Positions 62,613 to 64,000 of a stretch of 64,000 nt of DNA are shown here, one piece after another. The stretch is from assembly GCA_030765045.1 (NCBI GenBank), contig CM060961.1:137153064-137217063 (forward strand), read 5' to 3'. The first letter of the stretch is position 1. Each line of letters begins with the position of its first letter. Below the pieces are notes generated by a model. That model saw only the letters and a list, made by a program, of their open reading frames with translations, searched no databases and was not told where the DNA came from. The position numbers were made by a program, and so were the translations under genes. The DNA comes from Tenodera sinensis. Its lineage: Eukaryota; Arthropoda; Insecta; Mantodea; Mantidae.

Positions 62613-62945
62613 TGCATGTGATGGTTTGTTAAGTGTGAGTGTAGCTGTTTTGTGTGATTGTTTCATTGTTTTTCTTATCACAATGACTTGTGTTTTCTGT
62701 ATGTTGATAGTTATGCGCCATTTGCGTGTCCACTGTAAGAACGTGTTCAGTTGTTTTTCCAGTTTACCTCTTGCTGCTAATAGTGTTGCGTGTGTGCTCC
62801 AATATGCAGTATCATCTGCATATTGGGCTAGGTGTATACTTTTGTGCATAGGTTGTGGTGTGTCTGCTGTGTATAATAAGTATAGGGGGCCCGAGATACT
62901 GTGACCGTGTGACCAAATAAGCAGCAGGGAAGAAGAATCTACCAA
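61700..62945 (-). pseudogene. 5'-truncated Jockey-type LINE: RT second half and 3' end
   Basis: The minus strand from about 62886 reads SGPLYLLYTADTPQP, then LAQYADDTAYWSTHA (YADD active site) and LQWTRKWRITINIQKTQVIV. After a poly-lysine stretch from an A run (62566-62608) it continues in another frame as IKYLGTHIHNKLKIKPHYTK and LYTTLIRPQLTHAAAV, with a stop at 62018. The YADDTA and KYLGxxxxxxLxxxxH blocks and the IRPxLTYA-like motif are Jockey signatures. The frame changes within the A run. The 3' untranslated region extends to about 61700. Endonuclease and RT N-terminus are missing. Confidence 0.82.
62566..62608. repeat. Poly(A) run (minus strand) inside the Jockey RT frame
   Basis: About 42 bases of T on the plus strand, encoding poly-lysine on the minus strand and sitting where related RTs have a short segment before KYLG. 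Confidence 0.92.
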
Positions 62946-63413
62946 TCAGTTACAAGATACCATTAGGTGCAAAATTAGGTGAGTTACACGTGAACAACAT
63001 ACAAAAGTGGGAAGCAGAGTGAAGTATAATAGTCTACCAAAGAGGAAGTGGTTAAATCGTTCTTCTCAAGTGTTAAAGGCAGGCTGAAACTAAATATACA
63101 CTTAACCAGTAATATAACACATTTATAACTGGCCATGATCCAATTAACTCCTATTTTTATAAATTCAAAACTAAAGACAGCCTGAGTGTACATGTGAATC
63201 ACGTCACCACACCGTAATGCATCTGTTACTCGAGTGTTCAAAACTGAATTAGCAAAAAACATTCAAGAGTTCATTGATAAGGGACTATGGAAAATGTATA
63301 CATACCAAGGATTTCGTAGATTGTGTGAATTTAATAGAATTAGACAAGCTCTAGGAGCCTAGAGTATTATAATAAGCAGAGAAGTCAGCCGTTGCTTTAA
63401 GTACATAAGCATA
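62946..63413. other. Unassigned spacer
   Basis: Nothing recognised. Confidence 0.4.
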
Positions 63414-64000
63414 CTAAAGCGCGTTTCACCCTTAGAAGACAGTACACGTTAAATGGAGCGCAGTGTTGCAACATGTACTAGTTGCGAATCTTTCTCCGCG
63501 CGCGACCCCGAGGTGACCAGAGTCCTGTACTTAGTCCTTCAATTGCTGCTTGACGAGATGGGCACTTTTAACTTTGGTATCCCTCCATGCCTCTTTGTTA
63601 CTGTATGACCTAAATTTACAAATGACTCGTCTGTATAAACAATTGATTTCCCCTGGTCCCTAAACCTTTTTACGTATTTTAGATATTTATGTCGCCATCT
63701 GATGGTATCGTCTCTTTCTATTAATGTGCACTTCTTACCCCTTCTTTCATATTCGGACCCCAAATCATGTAAGAACCGACTAAGAGTGGCCCTTGAGAAA
63801 TTTGGTAGGGTCTCATCACTGTTGAATCGTGACAAAATTATATTCAGCGTGGGTGGAATATTTACAAACTGTAAAGAATGAACAATTCGCCGCACTCCAC
63901 CTTGCACTATTCAATCATATTGCGTTAACCTATCGTTTTGTGTAGTCCCGCCCTTTTTGCTTTCTTTTTCGATGGCGTTCTTAGAGACCTTTCATTACTT
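63414..64000 (-). mobile_element. Family M transposon, copy 4 (runs off the window)
   Basis: The right terminus lies at left (CTAAAGCGCGTTTCACCC on the plus strand), then the TIR with TTAGAAGACAGTACACG. The minus-strand coding part continues to the window edge with an intact-looking segment 63907-63539. Confidence 0.82.
63539..63907 (-). pseudogene. Family M transposase, central part
   Basis: A 122-residue open stretch with LPNFSRATLSRFLHDLGSEY, TLIERDDTIRWRHKYLKYVK and IVYTDESFVNLGHTVTK, including the presumed first catalytic Asp. It goes out of frame after TVTK. As in the other copies, the region expected to carry the remaining catalytic residues is missing. Confidence 0.72.

Overview
The window looks like a gene-poor, transposon-rich piece of an arthropod nuclear genome. 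The evidence is several tRNA-derived SINE families, Jockey-type LINEs, mariner-like elements, long AT microsatellites, and no bacterial-style gene packing. An insect, perhaps a large-genome polyneopteran, is my inference from the SINE types and cannot be proved here. I find no confident single-copy host gene and no true tRNA, rRNA or CRISPR array. Nearly all recognisable coding sequence belongs to mobile elements.

Layout. 1-5047: minus-strand non-LTR retrotransposon of the L1/Tx1 type with both ORFs open; its 5' end abuts a 3.55-kb (AAT)n array (5048-8598). 8.6-19 kb: copies of an interspersed repeat called here 'family A' (~0.85 kb, with a variable GT/GC tract), a G-poor AT-rich block, a CCGN tetranucleotide array, two long-form SINEs, and a mariner-like element bounded by TA (14763-16433). 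19.4-22.6 kb: one family A copy split by a 2,296-bp DNA transposon (19924-22219) with CACTGG termini and a TAA target duplication. It carries one frameshifted gene whose protein type I recognise from arthropods but cannot name. 22.9-43 kb: LTRs of 'family B' (a third is at 53 kb), family A copies, SINEs, two TIR elements (31714-32645 and the TTAA-flanked 41127-41824), and a gag remnant. 43.8-64 kb: four copies of an internally deleted IS630/Tc1-like transposon ('family M'), LINE fragments, SINEs, a ~330-bp imperfect palindrome (52362-52690) and a ~200-bp hairpin (61226-61425).

Two results stand out. First, the 19924-22219 element is defined by its termini, its target duplication and a matching empty site elsewhere in the window, which places an orphan repetitive gene family inside a cut-and-paste transposon. 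Second, the junctions near 49787 and 58094 are reciprocal: each joins half of a family A repeat to the opposite half of a family M transposon. Reversing the ~8.3-kb interval restores one whole copy of each, so the interval is probably inverted.

The elements show relative ages. SINEs and the CACTGG element are nested in family A copies, and the inversion postdates both family A and family M insertions. Most coding remnants carry stops or frameshifts; the LINE at 1-4858 is the only one that could still be functional.
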